Source: Mycobacterium gallinarum (lineage in GTDB: Bacteria > Actinomycetota > Actinomycetes > Mycobacteriales > Mycobacteriaceae). Taken from it: a DNA stretch of 64,000 nucleotides. The notes below the pieces were generated by a model. The model had not been told where the DNA came from, searched no databases, and saw only the letters and a list, made by a program, of their open reading frames with translations. Positions 24,299 through 33,542 of the stretch are shown one piece after another (the first letter of the stretch is position 1; each line of letters starts with the position of its first letter). A program made the position numbers and the translations under genes. The DNA is taken from contig NZ_AP022601.1 of NCBI RefSeq assembly GCF_010726765.1, positions 3,782,001 to 3,846,000 on the forward strand, written 5' to 3'.

Positions 24299-24993
24299 CA
24301 GTTACCGCCATTGGGGTAGTTGAGGTCGTAGGCCGTCATCCGCCCGTCGTCGTCCTCGTGCACGACGATGCGCAGCCGGTACGGCTGCGACGGCCTGTTG
24401 TTCCCGTTCATGTCGCTGGCGGTAACCCTCGCCGAGACCAACACCGTTGCGTTGTTGCTGACATCGTCGAAGCTCTCCAGCGCGGCGCCGTTGATCACCG
24501 TCTCGGAACTGCCGCCGGTCTGCCGGAAGATCGCCTTGAGATTGTCGACATTGTTGTTCTGGCTGAACATGTCGCGCAGCGGGCCGCTGGTGCTGTTGTA
24601 GAACTGGTCGACGCTGTCGTCGATGCTGTCCGGCTTGAAGCTGAACATGTTCACCACGACCTGCGTCGCGGTGTCGACAAACCGCTGGTCGCGCGCCTGC
24701 GCTTCCTCGGCGTTGTTCTCCTGGACGATCAACACCGCCACCGCGGCGCCCACAATGGCGGTCGCGACAAGCCCACAGGCCAGCGCCACGATCGTGACGA
24801 GTCGGCTGGGCGCCGACCGGCGCGACGGCGGGACCACGGGCTTGACGACCTTGCGAGCGGTCGTCGCGCTGACCGCATCAGCCGTCGGAACGCTTACTGC
24901 GGTGACCTCGGGGGCCTTGCCGGTGGTCGGACCTGCCGGCCTGGAAGCGCGCCGGCGCACGGGCTTCCCCGGAGGTGTCGGGGTGGACGTCAT
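24298..24993 (-). CDS. Mce4-associated membrane protein (Rv3493c-like)
   Basis: A 231-residue protein with a basic, Pro/Thr-rich cytoplasmic N-terminus (about 65 residues), one membrane helix (LVTIVALACGLVATAIVGAA) and a periplasmic domain resembling that of the following gene (FVDTATQVVVNMFSFKPDSI). Position and architecture correspond to Rv3493c. It overlaps mce4F by one base. Likely role: accessory subunit of the Mce4 sterol importer. Confidence 0.88.
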   Translation of the reverse strand: MTSTPTPPGKPVRRRASRPAGPTTGKAPEVTAVSVPTADAVSATTARKVVKPVVPPSRRSAPSRLVTIVALACGLVATAIVGAAVAVLIVQENNAEEAQARDQRFVDTATQVVVNMFSFKPDSIDDSVDQFYNSTSGPLRDMFSQNNNVDNLKAIFRQTGGSSETVINGAALESFDDVSNNATVLVSARVTASDMNGNNRPSQPYRLRIVVHEDDDGRMTAYDLNYPNGGN

Positions 24994-26810
24994 TACACCT
25001 GCTTCGGATACAGCATCAGATCAAGCCAGTTCTCAGTTGGCCGCAGATCAGCGGCACCGGGCGCGTACACCCCCGTACCGCCGGCCGGGTCAACGAAGAC
25101 TCCTGTGTGCTGATCGTACGTCCCGTAGGCGGCCCCACCGGCCGCAGGTGGCGTTCCCGCAGGTGACGGCGCTGCGTCTGGCAGTCCCGCGAGCGGCGCA
25201 GCCGCAGGTGGCAGTCCCGGCGGCGCCGGCGGTGGCGGTGGCGGTGGCGGTGGACCATAGGGCCCGGCGAAGATGTCCGGCGGATTGGTCGGATTGGTCG
25301 CCCAGCCCGGCGGGATCGCCGGCGGCGGCCACGCATTCGGATACGACGCCGGCGGAATCCACGCCGTGTACGGCGGTGGCGGCGGTCCCGAATTCGGCGG
25401 CGGAATGTACGGCCACGGCTGATGCGGCGCCGGTCCTGGACCCCTGGGCGCGTCAGGCGGCAGCAGGCCGGGCGCGACGGGATATCCCGGATCCGGATCA
25501 GCTTCCGGCGGGATATACGGGAACTTGTTGGGCGGCAGGATATTTCGCCCATCCTCGGGCGTGTCATCCTCCATGATGTCCGACGGCGTGCCGATGGGCA
25601 CGGGCGGACCGCGCCATGGGTTGTTGCCCAGTGGCACATAGCCGGCCGGGTCGCGGCACAACTGGATCGTCGGGGCCCGCTTACCGGGGAACTCCTGGCA
25701 CGGGTAGTTCCTCGCACCACGCACCACGGTCGGATCATTCTGCGGGATCTTGCAGTACAAGTCCGTCGGCAGATCGCGGATGGTCGTGTCACCGGGTGTG
25801 CGGATGTCGGCGCCCGGAAGGAAGCCGGTGGTGCACGGCGGCGGGTCGTTGATCGAAATCTTGAAGTCCTGCTTACCGCCTTCGCTCACCGGAAGCTGGC
25901 CACCGATCGTCATCAGCGACGCCTGCAAAGCGGGGAATATGACCAGCGCCTGTTCGATCGACTTGTGATAGATCACGCCGACGCGGCCGAAGTTGGCCAG
26001 GTTGGCGGCGAGCACCGGGAACGACGGACGGATGCCCGAGAACGTCTCACTGGCCTCGGCGGCGGCACCCGGCGCGGTGGCGAGCAGGTCACGCACCTGG
26101 GGGTCGGCGTTCGCCACTTCAGTGGTGAGGCGCGCAAGGCCTTCGGAAAACGACCGGATGTCGTCGCCGCTCTGGATCTGCGCGTCCAGGAACGGTCCCG
26201 CCTGATCGATCAGCGTCGAGGTCTGCGGCCAACTGGCATTCGCCTCGTCGATCAGCTTCCGTGCCGACGACAGCAGTCGCGCGAGCTCCGGCCCGGAGCC
26301 GTTGAACGCCGCGAACGTCTCACGCAGCAGGTCCTGGAGGCGGGTGTTGTCAAGGCTGGTCACCAGGCTCTCGGCCTCTTGCAACAGCTCAGCGACGTCC
26401 TGCGGGATCGCCGTCCGATCCTTGGGAATGGTTGCGCCGTTGCGCAGCAGCGCCTGCGAGGGATCCGTGGGCGGAACGAAATCCACGTATTGCTCGCCGA
26501 CCGCCGACACGCTCTTGACGGTGGCGGTGGAGTTCTCCGGAATCTTGATGCTGCTGTTGATCCGCATGCGCGCCGCGACACCGTCATTGGTCAGCCTGAC
26601 GGACTCGACCCGGCCTGCCTGCACGCCGCGGTAGGTGACGTTGGCGTTCTCGTACAGTCCGCCACCGGCCACGAAATTCGCGGTGACCTCGTACGTGCCG
26701 ATGCCCAGTCGAGCGGGGACGCGCACATACAGCAGAGCGATCGCACCGACGGCCAGCACCGTCACAACGGCGAAGACCCACAACTGAATTCGTGTAGTTC
26801 GGCTGTACAT
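24993..26810 (-). CDS. mce4F: Mce-family protein Mce4F
   Basis: A 605-residue subunit of the Mce4 cholesterol import machine. It has an N-terminal transmembrane anchor (LWVFAVVTVLAVGAIALLYV), an MCE domain at about residues 37-115 (TANFVAGGGLYENANVTYRG, VESVRLTND) and a helical needle-forming region. From about residue 395 the tail is dominated by Pro, Gly and Ala, with runs of up to nine prolines. M. tuberculosis Mce4F is shorter, as I recall, so the tail is extended. The start overlaps the end of mce4E by one base. Confidence 0.93.
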   Translation of the reverse strand: MYSRTTRIQLWVFAVVTVLAVGAIALLYVRVPARLGIGTYEVTANFVAGGGLYENANVTYRGVQAGRVESVRLTNDGVAARMRINSSIKIPENSTATVKSVSAVGEQYVDFVPPTDPSQALLRNGATIPKDRTAIPQDVAELLQEAESLVTSLDNTRLQDLLRETFAAFNGSGPELARLLSSARKLIDEANASWPQTSTLIDQAGPFLDAQIQSGDDIRSFSEGLARLTTEVANADPQVRDLLATAPGAAAEASETFSGIRPSFPVLAANLANFGRVGVIYHKSIEQALVIFPALQASLMTIGGQLPVSEGGKQDFKISINDPPPCTTGFLPGADIRTPGDTTIRDLPTDLYCKIPQNDPTVVRGARNYPCQEFPGKRAPTIQLCRDPAGYVPLGNNPWRGPPVPIGTPSDIMEDDTPEDGRNILPPNKFPYIPPEADPDPGYPVAPGLLPPDAPRGPGPAPHQPWPYIPPPNSGPPPPPYTAWIPPASYPNAWPPPAIPPGWATNPTNPPDIFAGPYGPPPPPPPPPAPPGLPPAAAPLAGLPDAAPSPAGTPPAAGGAAYGTYDQHTGVFVDPAGGTGVYAPGAADLRPTENWLDLMLYPKQV

Positions 26811-28006
26811 TACTCCGCTGGCACCTCCTGGCCCGACGCGGTGCCTGCCGGGATACTGAACGGGTCAGCGGCCTGTCCTGACAAGTTGGCCATCTCCCCG
26901 GTGAGGAATTCCGGCGGGCTCACCACTTCGGCGAGGCGCTTCATGTTCGGGTCGAAGAACGACGTCGTGAAGATGGTCTCGCCGAGACGCCGGATCGTCA
27001 GATCGAAGGTCGAGAAGACGTTCAAATAGTCGCCTCTCGCAACCTTGGGCAGGTTCTTGCCGGGGAACGGGAACGTCGCCAGGCTGTCGAGGCTGGACAC
27101 GAGATCCGCGCGATTGTCGTTGATCGGCTTGATCATCGCGTAAACGGCGATCATGTCCTGCGTGAAGTCTTCCGAGGTTTGGGACAGAATGCGCGACGCC
27201 ACCGTGCCGAGGCGCTGCAGCCCGGCGAACGCGTCGACGATGTGACCACGGTTCTCGTTCAGCACCCGCAGCGCTCCCGGCAATGTATCCAGCGCCCGAC
27301 CCAGATCATCCTTGCTACGCGCGAGGACACCGGCGAATCGGTTCAGGCCCTCGGCTGTCGCGATGATGTCGTCGGTCTGACGATTCAACGATGAGGCCAG
27401 TTCGGCGAGCCGCGGGATCAGACCGGCGAACTGCCCTTCACGGCCGGCCACCGCGTTGTAGAGCTCCTGCGTGATGTCTTGCAGCGCACCGAGATTGCCC
27501 TTGTTGACGACCGTACCCAACGCGGAGAGCACTTCCTCGGTCGTCGGAGCGCGACTGCCGTCACTCAGCGGAAGCCGAGCGCCCTCACGCAGTTGGCCAA
27601 CCGGCGGTTGGTCTGCCGGAGCCGCCAGCGCGATGTGCTGCGAGCCCAACAGGGACGTCTGCCCGACGCGCACGGTCGAGTTCTCCGGCAACTTGACGTT
27701 TTCGTTCAACGACAGTTTCACCGCCGCGTAGAAGCTGCCATCCGGACGCTGAACAGCCTCGATTCCAGAGACGCTGCCGACCGTGACGTCGTCCACCAGC
27801 ACCGGCGAGTTCTGCGGCAGCGTCGCCACGTCGGGCACTTCCACCGTGATGGAGAAGGAGCCCTTGCCGTGCCCGGCGGTGCCGGGCATGTCGAGCGAGT
27901 TGAGCCCACCGAACTGGCAGCCGGCAAGCAGCACTGCGCCGGAGCCGATGGCCAGCGTCCGGGTGGCCGCGCGACCCGCTTTGCGGCGCACTGGCTTGCG
28001 TGTCAC
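26810..28006 (-). CDS. mce4E: Mce-family lipoprotein Mce4E (LprN-like)
   Basis: A 398-residue protein with a lipoprotein signal: after basic residues, AIGSGAVLLAGC gives lipobox LAGC with Cys at about residue 30, as expected for the E subunit of Mce complexes. The MCE domain follows (SITVEVPDVATLPQNSPVLV, VGSVSGIEAV), then a long helical region. It overlaps mce4D by 4 nt. Lipid-anchored outside the membrane, it forms part of the sterol-conducting hexamer. Confidence 0.92.
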   Translation of the reverse strand: MTRKPVRRKAGRAATRTLAIGSGAVLLAGCQFGGLNSLDMPGTAGHGKGSFSITVEVPDVATLPQNSPVLVDDVTVGSVSGIEAVQRPDGSFYAAVKLSLNENVKLPENSTVRVGQTSLLGSQHIALAAPADQPPVGQLREGARLPLSDGSRAPTTEEVLSALGTVVNKGNLGALQDITQELYNAVAGREGQFAGLIPRLAELASSLNRQTDDIIATAEGLNRFAGVLARSKDDLGRALDTLPGALRVLNENRGHIVDAFAGLQRLGTVASRILSQTSEDFTQDMIAVYAMIKPINDNRADLVSSLDSLATFPFPGKNLPKVARGDYLNVFSTFDLTIRRLGETIFTTSFFDPNMKRLAEVVSPPEFLTGEMANLSGQAADPFSIPAGTASGQEVPAE

Positions 28007-29430
28007 TGTCCACCTCCATGCGGGACGCCGCCGGCCTCGGCGGGAAGCGGACCGGGCGGAATCGGCGCGAGCGGCGCACCCGGAACCGGACCGGGCGCGG
28101 GCGCGGGACCCGGCGGGAGTATGACCGGACCGAGCGTGTACGGCTGCGCGGGCGGCGGCGGTCCCGGCGCCGCGGGCTGCGGAAGCAGCAACGCGCTGGG
28201 ATCTCCTGGATCACCCTGCCGCGGCGGGAACCGCCCGTCGGCCGGGATCCACTCCAGATACGGGATGTAGGTCTTCGCCTTGGCCTCGGTTGCCGGGGTG
28301 TCGTAGATGACCTGACCCTTGTAGGCGGTGATCGTGTTGATTCCGTGCGCCATGAAGGGTGGGAAGTTCATCGCGAGACGCTTCAGCACCGGAGCCATGC
28401 GCTGGCGGCAGATTTCGGATCGCTTGTCGTAGTCGGGCGTTCCCGCGCCGTCGAAGTTGCCGCAGATGAACTCCACCGGGTTCTGGAACTCCGGCAGGCC
28501 CAGCAGGCCGTTGGCGGTGCCCTGGGCCGGGTTGTAGATGTTGTAGAAGTTCGCCAACGCGTTCGGTAGGACGTGCAGGATCTGCTCGACGTCGTCGGTT
28601 TGGTTCGTGAGGATGCTGGTGAAGTCGGTCAGCCTGGTGATGCTGTTGACCACTGTCTCGTTGTTCTCGTCGAGGAAGCCGCGGACGTCCGACAGGGCCT
28701 GGTTGAGGCTTCCCAGCGTGCTGTCGAGTCCCACCGTGCTGTCGGCCAGGACCTGAGAGACCGACGCCAAATGCCCACTGAATTGGACGATTTGCTCGTT
28801 GCTCTTCGACAGCGCGTCGACGAGGATCTGGAGGTTCTTGATCGTGCCGAACAGGTCGGTGCTCGAGTCACCCAGCCGTCCCGCAGTCTGTGACAGTTCG
28901 CGCAGGGCGTTCCGGAACGAATCCCCATTGCCGTCGAACGTATCGGCGGCCTGATTGACGAACTCGCTCAACGGTCCCTGAACCTGGCCCGCCGACGGCC
29001 CGAGCTGCTGGCTCAGCCTCGTCAGCTCGGTCTTGACGTCGTCCCACTCCACCGGCACGGCGGTGCGGTTCAACTCGATGGTGGCACCGTCCTGCATCTC
29101 TGCGCCGCCCTTGTAGACCGGTGTGAGCTGAACGAACCGGGCGGCAACGATATTCGGTGACATGATCACTGCGCGGGCATCGGCAGGGATCTTGACGTCG
29201 TTGTTGACCCGCATGGTGATCTTGACGGCGTCGGCCTGGGGCGTGATCGATTCGATCTTGCCGACCGGAACGCCGACGACGCGTACTTCGTCGCCCGGGT
29301 ACACGCCCGCAGCGGAAGCAAAGTAGCCGACAACCTTGTACGTGGTGACGCGCGGCCAGATCACGTAGAGCCCACCGATCAGCGCCACCACCAGGGCGCC
29401 GACGATTCCGAGACGCACGAGCCGGCTCAT
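28003..29430 (-). CDS. mce4D: Mce-family protein Mce4D
   Basis: A 475-residue Mce subunit: N-terminal anchor (LGIVGALVVALIGGLYVIW), MCE domain (about 35-110: YFASAAGVYPGDEVRVVG, VGKIESITPQ) and a coiled helical region to about residue 330. A Pro-rich tail (PAPGPVPGAPLAPIPPGP) follows the conserved block around NFPPFMAHGINTITAYKGQ. It overlaps mce4C by 4 nt. Function: component of the Mce4 steroid importer. Confidence 0.93.
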   Translation of the reverse strand: MSRLVRLGIVGALVVALIGGLYVIWPRVTTYKVVGYFASAAGVYPGDEVRVVGVPVGKIESITPQADAVKITMRVNNDVKIPADARAVIMSPNIVAARFVQLTPVYKGGAEMQDGATIELNRTAVPVEWDDVKTELTRLSQQLGPSAGQVQGPLSEFVNQAADTFDGNGDSFRNALRELSQTAGRLGDSSTDLFGTIKNLQILVDALSKSNEQIVQFSGHLASVSQVLADSTVGLDSTLGSLNQALSDVRGFLDENNETVVNSITRLTDFTSILTNQTDDVEQILHVLPNALANFYNIYNPAQGTANGLLGLPEFQNPVEFICGNFDGAGTPDYDKRSEICRQRMAPVLKRLAMNFPPFMAHGINTITAYKGQVIYDTPATEAKAKTYIPYLEWIPADGRFPPRQGDPGDPSALLLPQPAAPGPPPPAQPYTLGPVILPPGPAPAPGPVPGAPLAPIPPGPLPAEAGGVPHGGGQ

Positions 29431-30473
29431 GGCGACTTCGGCTTGATGATCAGGCGCTCGTTGATGAACCCGCGCAGGAGGTCAGAGAGACTGTCCGGAA
29501 TCTTGCCCGGCTGGAAGTAGATATCCAAGAGTGCGGCCTCTTGCGTGGTGTTCGGAATCGCGTTGGGCAGGTTGACCATGAAGCCCGAACCCGAACCGAC
29601 CGATTCGCCGAGTGCGGTGGCGTACGGCGGCAGACGCCTCAGCGCCTCGCTGATGTGGTCCCGGCGTTCGAGCAGGTTGTCCAACACCAGGTTCAGTTTC
29701 CTCAGGGCCGGTCCGAATTCGCGACGGTTGTCGTTCACGAAACCCGAAAGCTGCTCGGAGACATCGTCGATGCCCGCGATCAAGGTGCTCAGCGCGGCGC
29801 GGCGCTCGTCGAGGGCGGCGAACAACTGGTTGCCGTCGGTGACGAATTGGTTCACCTGACCGGCTCGATCAGCGAGTATCCCCGTCACCGACTTCGCACG
29901 CGTCAGCAACTGACCCAGCGCTTCGTCGTTGGCATTGATACTGCGCGACAACGTCGCCACACCGTCAAGGGTGCGGCGCAACTCGGGCGTTGCATCGCGG
30001 AACGAATCGGTCAGCACCCCCAACGCCTGGGTCAGCTGCTCCTGGTCGACCGCGGCCGCGTTCTGACCGAGGTCCTGCAGGGCCTGATTCAAGGTGTACG
30101 GAACTGTCGTGCGGGCCACCGGAATCGAGGTCACCGACCCGCCGCCCGCCGGAGTGATACCGAGCGACCTCTCGCCCAGAACCGTGTCGGTTCGGATCGA
30201 TACGAGGGTCTGGTCACCCAGCCTGATCTTGCGATCGACGGTGAAGGTCACCTTTGCGAACTCTCCCGCGAGGCCGACGTCGCTCACTTTGCCGACCGTG
30301 ATGCCGGAGATGTTGGCGTCGTTACCCGGCGAGATGCCGCCGGCGTCGGCGAAGTAGGCCTCGTAGGACTTGCCCTGCGGAAAGAACGGCAGGCTGCTGT
30401 AGCCGAATGCGACGACGACGACCATCGCCAAGACCGCGATTCCGAAGATGCCCGCCCTCAGGGTCTTATCCAT
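29427..30473 (-). CDS. mce4C: Mce-family protein Mce4C
   Basis: A 348-residue subunit. ATG 30473 (MDKTLRAGIFGIAVLAMVVV) is the correct start because it opens the membrane anchor; upstream in-frame codons lie within mce4B. It overlaps the mce4B stop by 8 nt. The MCE domain (YFADAGGISPGNDANISG, VGKVSDVGLAG) lies at about residues 37-110, followed by a helical region with HISEALRRLPPYATALGE. It has no Pro-rich extension, unlike Mce4D and Mce4F. Confidence 0.93.
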   Translation of the reverse strand: MDKTLRAGIFGIAVLAMVVVVAFGYSSLPFFPQGKSYEAYFADAGGISPGNDANISGITVGKVSDVGLAGEFAKVTFTVDRKIRLGDQTLVSIRTDTVLGERSLGITPAGGGSVTSIPVARTTVPYTLNQALQDLGQNAAAVDQEQLTQALGVLTDSFRDATPELRRTLDGVATLSRSINANDEALGQLLTRAKSVTGILADRAGQVNQFVTDGNQLFAALDERRAALSTLIAGIDDVSEQLSGFVNDNRREFGPALRKLNLVLDNLLERRDHISEALRRLPPYATALGESVGSGSGFMVNLPNAIPNTTQEAALLDIYFQPGKIPDSLSDLLRGFINERLIIKPKSP

Positions 30474-31494
30474 TGGCTGAACACCTGCCCTTCGAGAGGT
30501 CCGGGACGCCGCCGATCGGGAGGAGGATGTCGCTGCCTGCCGGCCCGTTGAACTTGAGCGTCGTCGCGCAGATGTAGTAGTTGAAGTACGAGCCGTACGC
30601 ACCAAGCGAATTGAGCCGCAGATAGTTCTCGGCGAGCGGTTCGATGACCGCGTTGACCTCCGCCTTACGGTTGTCGAACTCGGTGGCCAGTGGGCGGAGG
30701 TTCTCGAGTACGCCCTGGATCGGCCGTCGCGAATTCGCCAGCATGTCCGTCAGATTCGTCTCGGCCGACGCCAGCGGCGGAATCGCGCCGGCGATCGGGT
30801 CGCGGCCTTCGGCGAGTCCAGTGACCAGCTTCTGTAGCTCGTCCACGCTGGCATTGAACTCGGCACTCTTGGAGTCGATGGTCCCCAGCACCTGGTTCAG
30901 GTTCTGGATGACCTCCGAGATGACTTGGTACCGATCACCCAAAGTCTGGCTGAAAGTTCCGGTCTCCGAGAGCAGTTGGGACAGCGCACCACCCTGGCCC
31001 TGCAGCAGCTCGAGGATCGCATTGCTGATCTGATTGACCTGCTCGCCGTCGAGGCCCTTGACCACAGGGCGTAGACCGCCGAGCAACGCGTCCAGGTCGA
31101 GGGCCGGCTGGGTGTTGTCCTTTGGAATGGTGGCACCCTTGGGCAGCTTCCTGAGCTCACCCGGGCCCGAGGTGATCTCCATGAAGCGATCGCCGACCAG
31201 GTTCTCGTAGCGGATCACGGCTCGCGTGGACGTGTACAGCTGGTACTTCTTGTCCAGCGTGAACGCCACATCGACGGTGTTGTCGGGGTTCAGCTTCACG
31301 GCTTCGACCGTGCCGACCGGGACACCGGCGATCCGTACGTCGTTACCGCCCCCCAGTCGCGACGCATCGGCGAACGTGGCGTGGTAACGATTGGTCGACG
31401 TGAACCGGAACTCGCCGAAGATCACGATCAAACCGGCGCTGACCAACAACATCGCCACCACGAAGATGCCGACCTTCGTCAGGATTCCCTTCAT
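30466..31494 (-). CDS. mce4B: Mce-family protein Mce4B
   Basis: A 342-residue subunit with anchor GIFVVAMLLVSAGLIVIFGEF, MCE domain (about 38-115: TFADASRLGGGNDVRIAGVP, VGTVEAVKLNPDN) and helical region. The C-terminal block LNSLGAYGSYFNYYICATT with Cys and the final GRCSANG are typical of MceB proteins. The gene start overlaps the mce4A stop by one base. Member of the Mce4 steroid importer. Confidence 0.93.
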   Translation of the reverse strand: MKGILTKVGIFVVAMLLVSAGLIVIFGEFRFTSTNRYHATFADASRLGGGNDVRIAGVPVGTVEAVKLNPDNTVDVAFTLDKKYQLYTSTRAVIRYENLVGDRFMEITSGPGELRKLPKGATIPKDNTQPALDLDALLGGLRPVVKGLDGEQVNQISNAILELLQGQGGALSQLLSETGTFSQTLGDRYQVISEVIQNLNQVLGTIDSKSAEFNASVDELQKLVTGLAEGRDPIAGAIPPLASAETNLTDMLANSRRPIQGVLENLRPLATEFDNRKAEVNAVIEPLAENYLRLNSLGAYGSYFNYYICATTLKFNGPAGSDILLPIGGVPDLSKGRCSANG

Positions 31495-32684
31495 CAGAAG
31501 TCGTCCCGTTCTGCGAACGCGCCGTTGAAGAGGAATTGGAACGTATTCGGGGCGTCGACCTGCACCTCGGTGAACGGCTCATACGGAATGAGCGCGTTGT
31601 CGGTGACCAGGAACGGTGACCGGAAGTACGATCCGCCGAACTGCATGCTCGGGAGGTTCGGCAAGCCACGGCAGTTCGGACCACCCGTCGCGTTCACGAT
31701 CGGCAGGCTCTCCGGATACGTGTATGACGGGACGCCGAGGACGAAGCTCGAACTGACCATCGCGCCGGGCTTGTAACCACCGAGGATGTCCGCACCGCGC
31801 TGGCGGCCTTTCGCGACACCCTGGACGATGCAGCCGAGGACGGGCGAATAGTCGTGCAGGACTTTCAACGGTGCCCGCAGTCGCTGGATCGCCGCGATGT
31901 AGTCGTCGGCGCCGGGCTCGAGGGTGTCGGCGCCCTCGTTCGCCAGGCCGATCGTCGCGAGCAACGTGGCGTTCAGATTCTCCTGCTCATCGACGACCGT
32001 CTGGCTGATGGTCGGCACGTTCTTGATGACGGTCACCAGGTCGGGGCCGGCATCGCCGTAGATGTTGGCCACCGTGTTGGTCTGCGCGAGAATCGCCTCC
32101 ACCTGCGGCAGCTTCGGATTCAGTTGCGCGAGGTACTGATTCAGCCCGGCCGAGCTGACACCGACGTCCTCACCATGACCACGCAGGCCCTCCGCGAGCG
32201 CCGACATGGTCGCGTTCAGATGGATGGGATTGACCTTGTTCAAGACGTCGATCAGTGTCTGGAACAGCGTATTGGCTTCCAGCTGGACTTCGTCGGCCTT
32301 GACAGCAGCGCCAGCGGCCATCGGCTTACCTGAAGGCTGTTCCGGCGCAAGGAATTCCACCGACTTCGCGCCGAACACCGTCGTGCTGGCGATCCGCACC
32401 GGCGCGTTCGACGGCACGTAGCGCAGCTCGCCCTTGTTGATCGCGAGCGTCAGCTTCGCATCCTCACCGGTATACGAGATGTCTTCGACCTTGCCGATCT
32501 GGATACCGCGGTACTTGACCTTCGCGTCGCGGTCCATCACCAGACCGGCCCGCTTCGAGGTGACCGTCACGGTTTCGGTCGGTGTGAACGCGGCCGAGTA
32601 GGAGAGATAGGTGAACACCGAGAACGCCACGATGACCGCCGCCAGCACTACGGCGGCGATCCTGATCGCGACGGTCCTCGACAT
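31494..32684 (-). CDS. mce4A: Mce-family protein Mce4A
   Basis: A 396-residue subunit with anchor (IAAVVLAAVIVAFSVFTYLSY), MCE domain (VTVTSKRAGLVMDRDAKVK, YRGIQIGKVEDISYTGED) and the MceA-type C-terminal block (GANVLGGYKPG-like segment RGADILGGYKPGAMVSSSF, YRPNPxFxxNG-like end). It begins 15 nt after yrbE4B ends. It is the first Mce protein of the operon. M. tuberculosis Mce4A is needed for cholesterol uptake, and this ortholog is expected to do the same. Confidence 0.95.
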   Translation of the reverse strand: MSRTVAIRIAAVVLAAVIVAFSVFTYLSYSAAFTPTETVTVTSKRAGLVMDRDAKVKYRGIQIGKVEDISYTGEDAKLTLAINKGELRYVPSNAPVRIASTTVFGAKSVEFLAPEQPSGKPMAAGAAVKADEVQLEANTLFQTLIDVLNKVNPIHLNATMSALAEGLRGHGEDVGVSSAGLNQYLAQLNPKLPQVEAILAQTNTVANIYGDAGPDLVTVIKNVPTISQTVVDEQENLNATLLATIGLANEGADTLEPGADDYIAAIQRLRAPLKVLHDYSPVLGCIVQGVAKGRQRGADILGGYKPGAMVSSSFVLGVPSYTYPESLPIVNATGGPNCRGLPNLPSMQFGGSYFRSPFLVTDNALIPYEPFTEVQVDAPNTFQFLFNGAFAERDDF

Positions 32685-32699
32685 GGTTTCTCTTTCCCC

Positions 32700-33542
32700 T
32701 TAACCCGAGAGGTTGAAGTTTCCGGTGGCACCGTACACGGCCAGGGAGATGAACAGAGTGATGATGACGACGACGATCAGCGAGGTCCGGACCGCCTTAC
32801 CCACCGCGACACCGACGCCGACGGGTCCGCCGGATGCGTTGTAGCCGTAGTAGGTATGGACCAACATCACCGCGACCGCCATCACGATCGCCTGAGCGAA
32901 AGACCACAGCAGATCGGTCGGGATCAGGAACGTGTTGAAGTAATGGTCGTACAGCCCGCCGGACTGTCCGTTGACGAAGACGGTGATGGTGCGGGCCGAG
33001 AAGAACGCGGCCAAGACAGCGAGCGAGTACAGCGGAATGATCGCGATGAGCCCGGCGACGATGCGGGTGGACACCAGATAGGACATCGAGTGCACGGCCA
33101 TCGATTCGACGGCGTCGATCTCCTCGGAGATACGCATCGCCCCCAGTTGGGCCGTGGTGCCCGCACCGATGGTCGCCGCGAGCGCGATGCCGGCGATGAT
33201 CGGCGCCACGATGCGCACGTTGAGGTACGCCGATAGGAAGCCGGTCAGCGCCTCGATGCCGATGTTGCCCAGCGATTCGTAGCCCTGTACGGCGATGACA
33301 CCGCCGGAGGCCAGGGTGAGGAACGCCGCGACGCCGACCGTGCCGCCGATGAGGACCAGCGCGCCGGTGCCGAGCGTCATCTCCGCGATCAGCCGGGTCG
33401 TTTCCTTGCCGTAGCGCCGCACGGCGTTCGGCATGTACCGGACCGACTCGGCGTAGAACAACGCCTGCTCGCCGAACGTGTCGACGGCCTTGGGAAGCCA
33501 TCCGAGCGCCCGCCGCATCCTCACCGTCACGTCGTAGCTCAT
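32700..33542 (-). CDS. yrbE4B: YrbE4B permease (MlaE family)
   Basis: A 280-residue integral membrane protein with about five transmembrane helices. The MlaE-family cytoplasmic coupling helix appears as RISEEIDAVESMAVHSMSYLV (about residues 135-155), where an ATPase (Mkl/MceG, encoded elsewhere) docks. It forms the transmembrane pore with YrbE4A. It overlaps yrbE4A by one base. Confidence 0.94.
   Translation of the reverse strand: MSYDVTVRMRRALGWLPKAVDTFGEQALFYAESVRYMPNAVRRYGKETTRLIAEMTLGTGALVLIGGTVGVAAFLTLASGGVIAVQGYESLGNIGIEALTGFLSAYLNVRIVAPIIAGIALAATIGAGTTAQLGAMRISEEIDAVESMAVHSMSYLVSTRIVAGLIAIIPLYSLAVLAAFFSARTITVFVNGQSGGLYDHYFNTFLIPTDLLWSFAQAIVMAVAVMLVHTYYGYNASGGPVGVGVAVGKAVRTSLIVVVIITLFISLAVYGATGNFNLSG

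Noticed and set aside
25200..25260. GGTGGC-type short repeat that might suggest a regulatory microsatellite
   Set aside because: It is in frame within mce4F and simply encodes the polyproline tail; kept only as a comment on tail length.
25422..27029. Plus-strand 535-codon frame opposite mce4F
   Set aside because: Shadow of the mce4F/mce4E coding strand; no recognisable protein features.
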